Notes under the pieces: model-generated
Told to the model about the DNA's origin: nothing
What the model saw: the letters and a program-made list of their open reading frames with translations, nothing else
Database searches by the model: none
Assembly: GCA_020465985.1 (NCBI GenBank)
Contig: JAANYP010002050.1
Coordinates: forward strand, 186,001-250,000
Direction of reading: 5' to 3'
Source: Centrapalus pauciflorus
Taxonomy: Eukaryota; Streptophyta; Magnoliopsida; Asterales; Asteraceae
Length of the DNA stretch: 64,000 nucleotides
Shown here: piece after piece, positions 1-9,119 of the stretch
How the letters are laid out: each line of letters opens with the position of its first letter
Position numbering within the stretch: the stretch's first letter is position 1
Made by a program: the position numbers and the translations under genes

Positions 1-99
1 TTTATTCTTAATGACTATCCCTCTCTCATCTTTCTTGTTTCTGAATACCCATCTTGTACCAATTCCTCTCTTACCTTTAGGAAGATCCACCAGAGTCCA
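1..99 (-). pseudogene. Copia A: start of reverse transcriptase, left fragment
   Basis: Read on the minus strand, this stretch encodes the opening of a Ty1/copia reverse transcriptase, with a GTRWVFRNKKDERG-type motif followed by the start of an IVIKNK motif. It continues the coding sequence that breaks off at 9120 on the other side of the gypsy insertion: the residues at 9120-9180 (EAMQEELLQF type) normally lie directly before this motif in copia Pol. The catalytic part of the enzyme, RNase H and the 3' LTR lie beyond position 1. The fragment is interrupted by an insertion and belongs to a decayed element. The family call is firm; nothing can be said about the missing part. Confidence 0.85.
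95..99. repeat. Target site duplication GTCCA, left copy (element G)
   Basis: The five bases GTCCA stand directly before the LTR start TGTGACACCC. The same five bases follow the other LTR at 9115-9119. A 5-bp duplication is what gypsy integrases make, and the pair defines the exact ends of element G. Confidence 0.95.
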
Positions 100-2203
100 T
101 GTGACACCCTTGCCACATTAACCACCAATTACAATTCACCCAGGATTATTCACCATCAAACAAATATATAATGATCTGATACCTTAATTAAATTGCGTAA
201 GCAATAAAATACAAAATAACATAATACAATTCTGACAAACACCCTACGGTGCTACAAAGGTTACACATCTAAGTCTACAAATCCAAAAGTATTACACCAT
301 CCCAAATTTATTACAACATTGATTCCATAAAACAAATACCAAGATAAAACAGTGAAAATCTTCAAATCACTTCAACTGATAACTTAGCTAGACGGTCCCG
401 CAGCGGATTTTCCTATTCCTGTAAAAATATAACAACTGAAGGGGTAAGCTAAAGCTTAGTGAATACCATATGACTTTACACATTCTACAAATCATTATGA
501 TGCCACCCAGGGTAACCGCGGTAACACATACCGTATACCCCACACGTACTCCAAGTACGCAAACCCGAGCCGCAGCTCCTTCGAGCTGACACTCGGCATA
601 AGAATAACCAACCATCTGAGGCAGACATTACATCGGGGATGACCTACTGTCTATCCTGACCACAGAGGTGTCAAACTCTTGGTCATATAGCACAGTAACA
701 TCAGAGTACAGATGCGACCACGCAGGTCCATCGAAAGGATGCACAACAAATGAACGGACATGCAACAAGTATGAATGTGCATCAACATATACGCATGTTA
801 GTAGAATGCCAAACGAATATGAAACAACATGCCTCAGCAGGCAATGCAAACATAATGCAGATGCAGCAATGTTAAAATCAAAGGTACTCACAGTGGGTGC
901 GTTATTAATCTTTTAGCAATATTATTTCTCCTCGGAATTTCAACCGGATCCACAAAGTACCCCACTGTGGGTTAAACAACACCACAAGGGACCTGTTAAT
1001 TCAGTTGTAACAACACATTGTGTCAATAACTTGTTTAATTTCATAGAACTTAATTTTATAATTCTTGCATAATTTTGGTCCCAATTTCGGATCTATGTCC
1101 GAATTCGGACCCCACCCGAATTCGGACCCCAGTTCGGATCCCACATAAATCCCAATTCGGTCCACACATATATATATAAGTCCCAATTCGGACCCCATTA
1201 ATTTCGAACCATTGCAATTTCGGACCTTGATTAAATTCGAACCATTTGATAGATTCGAAACATAATAAATTCGCACCACACACTAAATTCGGACCATATC
1301 CGAATTCGGTCCCCAACCGAATTCGGACCCTATCCGGAATTCAAATACTTAGAATATTTTGCCATTTTTGATTATCACATTTCGGTTCAAACAATCATTT
1401 CGGATCACATTACAAGTTCGGGCACATCCGAATTCGGTCCCCAACCGAATTCGGACTCTCATCCAAATTCCAATACTTAGAAATAATTTGATATATTAAT
1501 TTTCCAGAAATCCGGGCCTCATCCGAATTCGGACCAGATCCGAGTTCATCTCGGATCCGAATTCGGACCCTTTCGAACTTGTGCAGTTTTGAATATTATT
1601 TTCCAGATTTAATCCAAGTCATTTTTGGTACTTTTTCACTACATGAAATAAATTATACCAACTTAAATACACTTAATTTCAAGCATTTTAACACTAACAT
1701 TAACATGCTTTCATACTAAATTCAATCCTTTTTGACCCTTTTCATCATCCAACGAACACACACACTAGAACACACACTAATTTCCAGAAATCATACTTAT
1801 AGTGCGAATCAGAAGCTGAAATTCAATATATATCAACCTTAGCACTCGATTTTAATGATTCCATAACAATATCATACATGCATCAACATTTAATCCCCAA
1901 ATCTATAAATTCGGATTTTAACAAAACCGAACAAAGAATGCTTCTAAATTCGAATTTTAAAGATTGTTTACCTTAATTTGCTGATTGTAGACGATATAGT
2001 TCCTCCCAAACAACCTTAATCCAGATTTCCAGCTTCCAAATCCAAGCTTTGATGATCTTAAATCTTATAGAGAGAGAGAGCCGAGAGAGATAGAGGTTTT
2101 AGAGAGAGAAAGTGATTTTTGACAATGAAAGACAAAATGAGTCTTTCATTCCCTTTTTATTCTAATTTCCCAATTTCAATAAATTAAATCCGAGGATGTT
2201 ACA
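100..2203 (-). repeat. Element G 3' LTR (left)
   Basis: On the element's strand the LTR begins TGTAACATCC and ends GGGTGTCACA, with the usual TG...CA ends. It is the same length as the copy at 7011-9114 with about 18 mismatches. It contains an array of the palindrome TCCGAATTCGGA (1098-1570), a GAGA/CTCT stretch near 2070-2115 and, on the minus strand, a splice-donor-like AAG|GTAAAC at about 1971. Small ORFs such as 388-615 occur in both LTR copies, but only because the LTRs are near-identical; I do not regard them as genes. Confidence 0.95.
1098..1570. repeat. TCCGAATTCGGA palindrome array in G 3' LTR
   Basis: About eight copies of the core CGAATTCGG, many as the full 12-bp palindrome TCCGAATTCGGA, lie within 470 bp. 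Many degenerate half-copies (AATTCGGACC, TTTCGGACC, ATTCGAACC) lie between them. The matching array in the 5' LTR is at 8009-8481. Spacing is irregular, so this is a cluster of sites and not a satellite with a fixed period. Confidence 0.85.
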
Positions 2204-2223
2204 GCATGGGCTCCACCACGCTC

Positions 2224-2241
2224 AACTTCGTCCTCGAAGTT
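2224..2241 (-). other. Hairpin next to the gag-pol terminal stop of G
   Basis: The sequence AACTTCGAGGACGAAGTT on the minus strand pairs as a 7-bp stem (AACTTCG with CGAAGTT) with loop AGGA. It overlaps the stop codon that would end the full-length polyprotein (2240-2242). The same 18 bases are in element E at 59477-59494. From here to the LTR at 2203 there is only GTGGTGGAG and no long run of purines, so the priming tract for plus-strand synthesis is unusual. Confidence 0.6.
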
Positions 2242-2416
2242 ACTTGGATCCAAAAAGTTGCGGATATTTCTTTATCATTTCAGACTTAGGCTCCCATGTA
2301 TGATTTGCTCCTTTGTGATGCTTCCAACGTACAAGCACCATTTCTATTTCTTTGCTTCTTAATTTCTTCACTTTCGTATCTAACACACATTCCGGCTCTT
2401 CAACATACCGGAGCCT
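2240..2416 (-). pseudogene. Chromodomain-like C-terminal tail of G, cut off by a stop
   Basis: Directly after the TAA at 2417-2419 the same frame stays open for 58 codons and ends at TAA 2240-2242. It encodes the C-terminal part of a chromovirus integrase, with a VLVRWK motif and a TWE...SEM...YPQLF motif, the signature seen at the end of Tekay-type polyproteins. In the sister element E the codon at the stop position is GAA and the tail is continuous with integrase (58177-59478). So a single G-to-T change in G separates the tail from the polyprotein. Without it the ORF would be 1516 codons. Confidence 0.85.
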
Positions 2417-5400
2417 TTAATCAATTTGCAACTCCGTGTGATCTGCCCAATCCTCGTTTTCGGTTGTGAACGACTTCCTAAGGTTCCCCACATGGAACAC
2501 CGGGTGTATGCCCGACATTTCTTCCGGCAACTCTAAACGATATGACTGGTTTCCAACTTTTTCTATTATCTTATATGGCCCGACAAATCTCGGAGCCAGC
2601 TTTCCTCTCTTTACAAAACGTGTAACACCTCTCATAGGTGACACCTTCAAATAAACCCAATCATTTACATCGAAACTGATTGGCTTGTGCCTCCTGTCGT
2701 AATAACTCTTCTGTCGATCTTGGGCCGCCTTCATATTCTGTCGCACCAACTGAATCTTTTCATTCGTTTCTTGTAACAATGCCGGCCTAGCAATCGGCGT
2801 TTCACCAGCTTCTCTCCAACATGTTGGAGTCCTACATCTTCTCCCATACAACGCTTCAAACGGCGCCTTCTTTATTGTCGCATGATAGCTGTTATTATAT
2901 GAGAATTCTATCAGTGGCAAATGATCATCCCAATTGCCACCGAGATCCAATACACACGACCGCATCATATCTTCAAGTGTTAGGATGGTCCTTTCACTTT
3001 GACCATCGGTTTGCGGACGGTAGGCGGTACTCATAGCTATTCTCGTTCCCAATCCTTCTTGTAAAGCCGACCAAAAGTTGGAAGTAAATCGGCTGTCCCG
3101 ATCCGATACAATGGACTTAGGCACTCCATGCCTAGAAACAATCTCGTTCATATAAATCTGAGCTAACTTCTCCAGCAAATAACTTTCACGAATCGGTATG
3201 AAGTGAGCCGACTTAGTTAACCGCTCCACTATTACCCAAACTGCATCGTGTTGTCGCTTAGTCTTCGGCAGCTTTGTAACAAAATCCATTGTAATGTGCT
3301 CCCACTTCCATTCCGGTATAGGAAGCGGTTGCATACTGCCGTACGGCTGCTGGTGTTCGGCTTTCACTAACCGACAAGTTCGGCATCTCTCCACGTACTG
3401 GCCTATGTCTTTCTTTAGTCCGGGCCACCAAAAATCTGCTTTAAGCTCGTTGTACATCTTTGTGCTCCCGGGATGTACAGAAAACTTCGATTGGTGAGCT
3501 TCTTCGATAATTACCTTTCTCATGCCCCCAAACTTTGGCACCCAGATTCTCCCATATATACCTTTCAAACCTGATTCACTTGTTTCCATATTCTTAATCT
3601 GTGCTCTTATATCCTCAGCACCAACATTTTCGTCTTTCAAGGCTTCCTCTTGAGCGGCCTTGACATCATCAATAATAGTGGATGTTAACATAGTAGATGT
3701 CAACATGTAACAGCAATCCTTAGCATATGCTTTGCGACTCAAAGCATCGGCTACCACGTTAGCCTTTCCAGGATGGTAAAGGATCTCACAGTCATAATCC
3801 TTTATTAGTTCCATCGAACGTCTCTGTCTCATGTTAAGTTCCTTCTGGCTGAATATGTATTTCAAACTCTTATGGTCCGTATATAACTGACACTTAGTCC
3901 CATATAGATAGTGTCTCCACAATTTTAATGCAAACGTAACTGCAGTCAACTCCAAGTCATGAGTTGAATAATTCTTCTCGTGTTGCTTTAACTGTCTCGA
4001 AGCATAAGCTATAACTTTTCCACGTTGCATCAATACCGCACCAAGTCCCAACCTCGAAGCATCTGTGTATACAACAAAGTCCTCATTACCCTCTGGTAGG
4101 GCAAGTATCGGTGCTTCACTTAACGTTTTCTTCAAAATATCAAACGCCTCTTGCTGCACAGTTTCCCATACAAACGGTGCATTCTTCTTTGTTAACATAG
4201 TTAAAGGGACTGCAATCTTTGAAAAGTCCTTAATGAACCTCCTATAATAGCCCGCCAGCCCCAGAAAACTTCTGACTTCTGTAGCTGAACGAGGCGGCTC
4301 CCAATTCCTTACCGCTTCTACCTTAGCCGGATCTACAGAAATTCCGGCCCCCGATATCACATGTCCCAAAAATTGAATCTGTTGCAGCCAAAACTCACAT
4401 TTTAAGAACTTGGCATACAACCTTTCCTTTCTTAACAATTCCAATAACTCTTTTAGATGATCAGCGTGTTCGGCTTCAGACTTTGAATACACCAAAATGT
4501 CATCTATAAAAACAATTACCGACTTGTCCAACATCGGTCTGCAAACTCGGTTCATCAAATCCATAAAGACAGCCGGGGCATTGGTTAACCCAAAAGGCAT
4601 AACCAAGAACTCGTAATGCCCGTAACGTGTCCTAAAAGCTGTCTTAGGCACATCTTCTTCTCGAACCTTCAGCTGATGATATCCCGACCTCAGGTCAATC
4701 TTAGAAAAGACACACGCCCCGTGTAACTGGTCAAACAAGTCATCTATCTGCGGCAACGGATACTTGTTCTTGATTGTCAATTTATTCAGCTCCCGGTAAT
4801 CGATGCACATCCTCATTGTGCCATCTTTCTTCTTAACAAATAACACCGGAGCTCCCCACGGCGATGAACTTGGTCGAATAAAGCCCTTGTCCAACAACTC
4901 CTGGAGTTGTGTCATCATTTCTTTCATCTCGGTTGGGGCAAGGCGATAAGGAGAACGAGCTACCGGTGCAGCTCCAGGGATCAGATCAATTCTAAATTCC
5001 ACTTGTCTCTCAGGCGGCACGCCAGACAAGTCTTCCGGAAACACATCCGGGAATTGTGAAACAACAGGCACATCGGCCAACGTCTTCTTCTCAGCCATGG
5101 CATCTATAGCATATGCCAGGTAGGCGTCACATCCCTTTGCAACAAGCTTTCGAGCTTTTGCAACAGTCAACAAACACAGATCCCCACTTCTCCTATCCCC
5201 ATAAATGCAAGTCTCACGCCCCTCTGGAGTAGTTATCTTTATCATTCGCTTCTTACATACTATGTGGGCTTCATTCTCTATCAACCAATCCATCCCGATA
5301 ATTACATCAAATTCACTAAACTCGATCGGAATCAAGTCCAAATTAAAGACTACATCTTCAATCACTAAGGTGCAGTTTCGGTATACATGATCTACTTTAA

Positions 5401-6790
5401 CTAGAGTATTACTAGCAGTTTCAATATCTAGTACAGCAGATAGCTTAGACAAGGGCATGGCAAGTTGTTGTGCAAACATAGTAGATACAAACGATCTATT
5501 GGCACCCGAGTCAAATAATACTCTTGCAGGTAAAGAGTTTACAATAAACATACCCGTGACCACCTCCGGGTTTTCCCTAGCCTCCTCTGCAGTGATTTGA
5601 AAAGCACGAGCCGGTGCCCTTTGTGGCTGGTTCCGGCGGTTGACTGAACCACCACTAGATCCCCCAGATGATCGTGTCGTCGATGGAGCAGCAGCTGCTG
5701 GAGCATTCTTTCGACAATTCCGACTATAGTGCCCCCATACTCCACACTTATTGCAAGCATCAGATCTCCGTGGGCATTCATTCTGAAAGTGGCCCAACTC
5801 TCCGCAGCAAAAACACGCACGCCCGTTGGTGCACTTGCCGAAGTGTTTAAGATGGCACTTATTACAATTCTGCGGCTCGGTGTTGATAGAGTAAGCACGT
5901 GCGCGACCAGAAGAACTAGACTGTCGACGGAAGGACTGTTGTGGCGAGTACTGCGATGATCGTGAAGAACCAGAATAACCTCCTTCGCGTTGGCGTTTCG
6001 GTGGTGAAGGTTGAGTTGGATTAGCTGAGGCAGCAGCGGACCCCATCACGTAACCAGACATACTTAAAATCTGTTCCACATTTCTGGCGGCTTCCAATAG
6101 ACCAGCAAATGTGGGGTAGCGTACATTGCTCATCACCCTCCGAATCTCCAAATCAAGACCAGCCTCAAACCTGGTCACTTTCCTTTCCTCGGTATCCACT
6201 TGATGAGGCGCGAACAAACTCAGCCTCGTGAACTCTACAGCGTACTGGGGCACAGACTTAGTCCCATGTACCAACGTCATGAACTTGGCCTCCAATCTTC
6301 GGCGCTCATCGGCCGGGCAGTACTGCTGAGTGAAAACAGTGAACTCAGCCCATTTCATTACCGCAACCTTCTCCAATGTCAAAGCGTTCACCATAGCATT
6401 CCACCACATAATTGCGTCATTAGTGAACATTGCTGTAGCATACCGAACCATGTCCTTCTCAGCACAGTCGCTGATTCGGAATGTCCGTTCGGTTGCCGTT
6501 ATCCATTCCAATGCAGCCACGGCATCACCCAATCCATTAAATTCCACAGCACCGTTTCCCTTAAAGTCCTTGAAACGACAACCTCTGGGTTTGTTTGATG
6601 ACCCAGTGTTGTCATCTTGTTCCTCATTGTTTCCTCCCTCCTTTTCCTTATTCTTCCTTTTGTCTTCCCTTCGCTTAGCTTCGGCCTCATCTCGAGCCCG
6701 AAACTGATCTTGTATCATCCGATTTTGCTCAGCCATCATGGCTAGCATCATTTCTCTCGTCTCTTCAGGTGTCATTCCTCCTCCAGACAT
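2417..6790 (-). CDS. gag-pol: Element G Gag-Pol polyprotein (Ty3/gypsy)
   Basis: This single ORF of 1457 residues is the only near-intact polyprotein in the window. Residues 1-60 are charged. A retrotransposon gag domain spans about 80-250. A zinc-knuckle region lies at about 309-360, with two clean CCHC motifs (CFCCGELGHFQNEC, CNKCGVWGHYSRNC) after a partial one. The aspartic protease active site is FDSGA at 426-430. Reverse transcriptase spans about 600-800 with catalytic FIDDILVYS at 761-769. RNase H begins with TDAS at 909-912. Integrase has an HHCC zinc region near 1090-1140 and the DDE core after it (MDF, SDRDSRF, QSE). The start at 6790 is supported by a CAG|AAC-ATG context: a splice-acceptor-like TTTATATTTCAG lies just upstream. 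The ORF ends early at TAA 2417, losing the chromodomain-like tail. The enzyme domains themselves look functional. Confidence 0.93.
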   Translation of the reverse strand: MSGGGMTPEETREMMLAMMAEQNRMIQDQFRARDEAEAKRREDKRKNKEKEGGNNEEQDDNTGSSNKPRGCRFKDFKGNGAVEFNGLGDAVAALEWITATERTFRISDCAEKDMVRYATAMFTNDAIMWWNAMVNALTLEKVAVMKWAEFTVFTQQYCPADERRRLEAKFMTLVHGTKSVPQYAVEFTRLSLFAPHQVDTEERKVTRFEAGLDLEIRRVMSNVRYPTFAGLLEAARNVEQILSMSGYVMGSAAASANPTQPSPPKRQREGGYSGSSRSSQYSPQQSFRRQSSSSGRARAYSINTEPQNCNKCHLKHFGKCTNGRACFCCGELGHFQNECPRRSDACNKCGVWGHYSRNCRKNAPAAAAPSTTRSSGGSSGGSVNRRNQPQRAPARAFQITAEEARENPEVVTGMFIVNSLPARVLFDSGANRSFVSTMFAQQLAMPLSKLSAVLDIETASNTLVKVDHVYRNCTLVIEDVVFNLDLIPIEFSEFDVIIGMDWLIENEAHIVCKKRMIKITTPEGRETCIYGDRRSGDLCLLTVAKARKLVAKGCDAYLAYAIDAMAEKKTLADVPVVSQFPDVFPEDLSGVPPERQVEFRIDLIPGAAPVARSPYRLAPTEMKEMMTQLQELLDKGFIRPSSSPWGAPVLFVKKKDGTMRMCIDYRELNKLTIKNKYPLPQIDDLFDQLHGACVFSKIDLRSGYHQLKVREEDVPKTAFRTRYGHYEFLVMPFGLTNAPAVFMDLMNRVCRPMLDKSVIVFIDDILVYSKSEAEHADHLKELLELLRKERLYAKFLKCEFWLQQIQFLGHVISGAGISVDPAKVEAVRNWEPPRSATEVRSFLGLAGYYRRFIKDFSKIAVPLTMLTKKNAPFVWETVQQEAFDILKKTLSEAPILALPEGNEDFVVYTDASRLGLGAVLMQRGKVIAYASRQLKQHEKNYSTHDLELTAVTFALKLWRHYLYGTKCQLYTDHKSLKYIFSQKELNMRQRRSMELIKDYDCEILYHPGKANVVADALSRKAYAKDCCYMLTSTMLTSTIIDDVKAAQEEALKDENVGAEDIRAQIKNMETSESGLKGIYGRIWVPKFGGMRKVIIEEAHQSKFSVHPGSTKMYNELKADFWWPGLKKDIGQYVERCRTCRLVKAEHQQPYGSMQPLPIPEWKWEHITMDFVTKLPKTKRQHDAVWVIVERLTKSAHFIPIRESYLLEKLAQIYMNEIVSRHGVPKSIVSDRDSRFTSNFWSALQEGLGTRIAMSTAYRPQTDGQSERTILTLEDMMRSCVLDLGGNWDDHLPLIEFSYNNSYHATIKKAPFEALYGRRCRTPTCWREAGETPIARPALLQETNEKIQLVRQNMKAAQDRQKSYYDRRHKPISFDVNDWVYLKVSPMRGVTRFVKRGKLAPRFVGPYKIIEKVGNQSYRLELPEEMSGIHPVFHVGNLRKSFTTENEDWADHTELQID

Positions 6791-6793
6791 GTT

Positions 6794-8882
6794 CTGAAAT
6801 ATAAAACATATAACTTATTTAGTAATATGTCATTTATTTATAGACACCACCCAATTGTCCCGTATGATAGTCAATATTCTTACGATTACTAGATCGTAAC
6901 CTATCTTAGTTCAGATTATTACTTAAACCACTACATATCATTTCCTAATGTTTGAGATCAAGACCTCACGGACACTTGAATCTCAAACAACTGCTCTGAT
7001 ACCATCTCGTTGTGACACCCTTGCCACATTAACCACCATTTACAAATCACCCAGGATTATTCACCATCAAACAAATATATAATGATCTGATACCTTAATT
7101 AAAGTGCGGAAGCAATAAAATACAAAATAACATAATACAATTCTGACAAACACCCTACGGTGCTACAAAGGTTACACATCTAAGTCTACAAATCCAAAAG
7201 TATTACACCATCCCAAATTTATTACAACATTGATTCCATAAAACAAATACCAAGATAAAACAGTGAAAATCTTCAAATCACTTCAACTGATAACTTAGCT
7301 AGACGGTCCCGCAGCGGATTTTCCTTTTCCTGTAAAAATATAACAACTGAAGGGGTAAGCTAAAGCTTAGTGAATACCATATGACTTTACACATTCTACA
7401 AATCATTATGATGCCACCCAGGGTAACCGCGGTAACACATACCGTATACCCCACACGTACTCCAAGTACGCAAACCCGAGCTGCAGCTCCTTCGAGCTGA
7501 CACTCGGCATAAGAATAACCAACCATCTGAGGCAGACATTACATCGGGGATGACCTACTGTCTATCCTGACCATAGAGGTGTCAAACTCTTGGTCATATA
7601 GCACAGTAACATCAGAGTACAGATGCGACCACGCAGGTCCATCGAAAGGATGCACAACAAATGAACGGACATGCAACAAGTATGAATGTGCATCAACATT
7701 TACGCATGTTAGTAGAGTGCCAAACGAATATGAAACAACATGCCTCAGCAGGCAATGTAAACATAATGCAGATGCAGCAATGTTAAAATCAAAGGTACTC
7801 ACAGTGGGTGCGTTATTAATCTTTTAGCAATATTATTTCTCCTCGGAATTTCAACCGGATCCACAAAGTACCCCACTGTGGGTTAAACAACACCACAAGG
7901 GACCTGTTAATTCAGTTGTAACAACACATTGTGTCAATAACTTGTTTAATTTCATAGAACTTAATTTTATAATTCTTGCATAATTATGGTCCCAATTTTG
8001 GATCTATGTCCGAATTCGGACCCCACCCGAATTCGGACCCCAGTTCGGATCCCACATAAATCCCAATTCGGTCCACACATATATATATAAGTCCCAATTC
8101 GGACCCCATTAATTTCGAACCATTGCAATTTCGGACCTTGATTAAATTCGAACCATTTGATAGATTCGAAACATAATAAATTCGGACCACACACTAAATT
8201 CGGACCATATCCGAACTCGGTCCCCAACCGAATTCGGACCCCATCCGGAATTCAAATACTTAGAATATTTTGCCATTTTTGATTATCACATTTCGGTTCA
8301 AACAATCATTTCGGATCACATTACAAGTTCGGGCACATCCGAATTCGGTCCCCAACCGAATTCGGACTCTCATCCAAATTCCAATACTTAGAAATAATTT
8401 GATATATTAATTTTCCAGAAATCCGGGCCTCATCCGAATTCGGACCAGATCCGAGTTCATCTCGGATCCGAATTCGGACCCTTTCGAACTTGTGCAGTTT
8501 TGAATATTATTTTCCAGATTTAATCCAAGTCATTTTTGGTACTTTTTCACTACATGAAATAAATTATACCAACTTAAATACACTTAATTTCAAGCATTTT
8601 AACACTAACATTAACATGCTTTCATACTAAATTCAATCCTTTTTGACCCTTTTCATCATCCAACGAACACACACACTAGAACACACACTAATTTCCAGAA
8701 ATCATACTTATAGTGCGAATCAGAAGCTGAAATTCAATATATATCAACCTTAACACTCGATTTTAATGATTCCATAACAATATCATACATGCATCAACAT
8801 TTAATCCCCAAATCTATAAATTCGGATTTTAACAGAACCAAACAAAGAATGCTTCTAAATTCGAATTTTAAAGATTGTTTAC
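6794..8882 (-). other. Predicted leader intron of element G
   Basis: On the minus strand, AAG|GTAAAC in the 5' LTR (donor at 8882) and TTTTATATTTCAG|AACATG (acceptor at 6794) would define a 2089-nt intron ending three bases before the gag ATG. Removal would take out the palindrome array and the primer binding site, giving a message that can be translated but not reverse transcribed. Element E has the same pair of sites with a stronger donor, AAG|GTAAGAA. This is a prediction from splice-site-like sequence only. Confidence 0.45.
6993..7004 (-). other. Primer binding site of G (initiator Met tRNA)
   Basis: TGGTATCAGAGC on the minus strand matches the 3' end of plant initiator methionine tRNA and lies six bases inside the 5' LTR (LTR edge at 7011). 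The spacer is ACGAGA. Confidence 0.9.
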
Positions 8883-9114
8883 CTTAATTTGCTGATTGTA
8901 GACGATATAGTTCCTCCCAAACAACCTTAATCCAGATTTCCAGCTTCCAAATCCAAGCTTTGATGATCTTAAATCTTATAGAGAGAGAGAGCCGAGAGAG
9001 ATAGAGGTTTTAGAGAGAGAAAGTGATTTTTGACAATGAAAGACAAAATGAGTCTTTCATTCCCTTTTTATTCTAATTTCCCAATTTCAATAAATTAAAT
9101 CCGAGGATGTTACA
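7011..9114 (-). repeat. Element G 5' LTR (right)
   Basis: This 2104-bp copy of the LTR at 100-2203 holds the promoter for the minus-strand element. The palindrome array is at 8009-8481. The pyrimidine/purine-rich stretch (GAGAGA on plus) and the downstream donor-like AAG|GTAAAC at 8882 are at the upstream end in element orientation, consistent with a transcription start in that region followed by a short first exon. No clear TATA box was picked out. Confidence 0.95.
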
Positions 9115-9119
9115 GTCCA
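9115..9119. repeat. Target site duplication GTCCA, right copy (element G)
   Basis: GTCCA follows the LTR end TGTTACA directly and matches 95-99. Confidence 0.95.

Larger units (their letters stand above)
100..9114 (-). mobile_element. Element G: young Ty3/gypsy chromovirus-like LTR retrotransposon
   Basis: This is a complete 9015-bp element on the minus strand with two 2104-bp LTRs (100-2203 and 7011-9114), a primer binding site, one gag-pol ORF and a 5-bp target duplication GTCCA. The domain order protease, reverse transcriptase, RNase H, integrase is that of Ty3/gypsy. The chromodomain-like tail coded after the ORF stop points to a chromovirus, probably the Tekay/Del group; the clade is my inference. 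By eye the two LTRs differ at about 18 of 2104 positions, so the insertion is recent, roughly 0.3-0.4 million years at 1.3e-8 substitutions per site per year. It lies inside the reverse transcriptase region of copia element A and breaks it. Confidence 0.95.

Noticed and set aside
388..615. 75-codon ORF present in both LTRs of G and partly in E
   Set aside because: The two G copies are near-identical because they are LTRs; in E and elsewhere the frame is broken, so there is no sign of selection for a protein.
1098..1570. CRISPR array or satellite
   Set aside because: The repeats are short palindromes with irregular spacing in a plant LTR; no regular repeat-spacer pattern and no fixed period.
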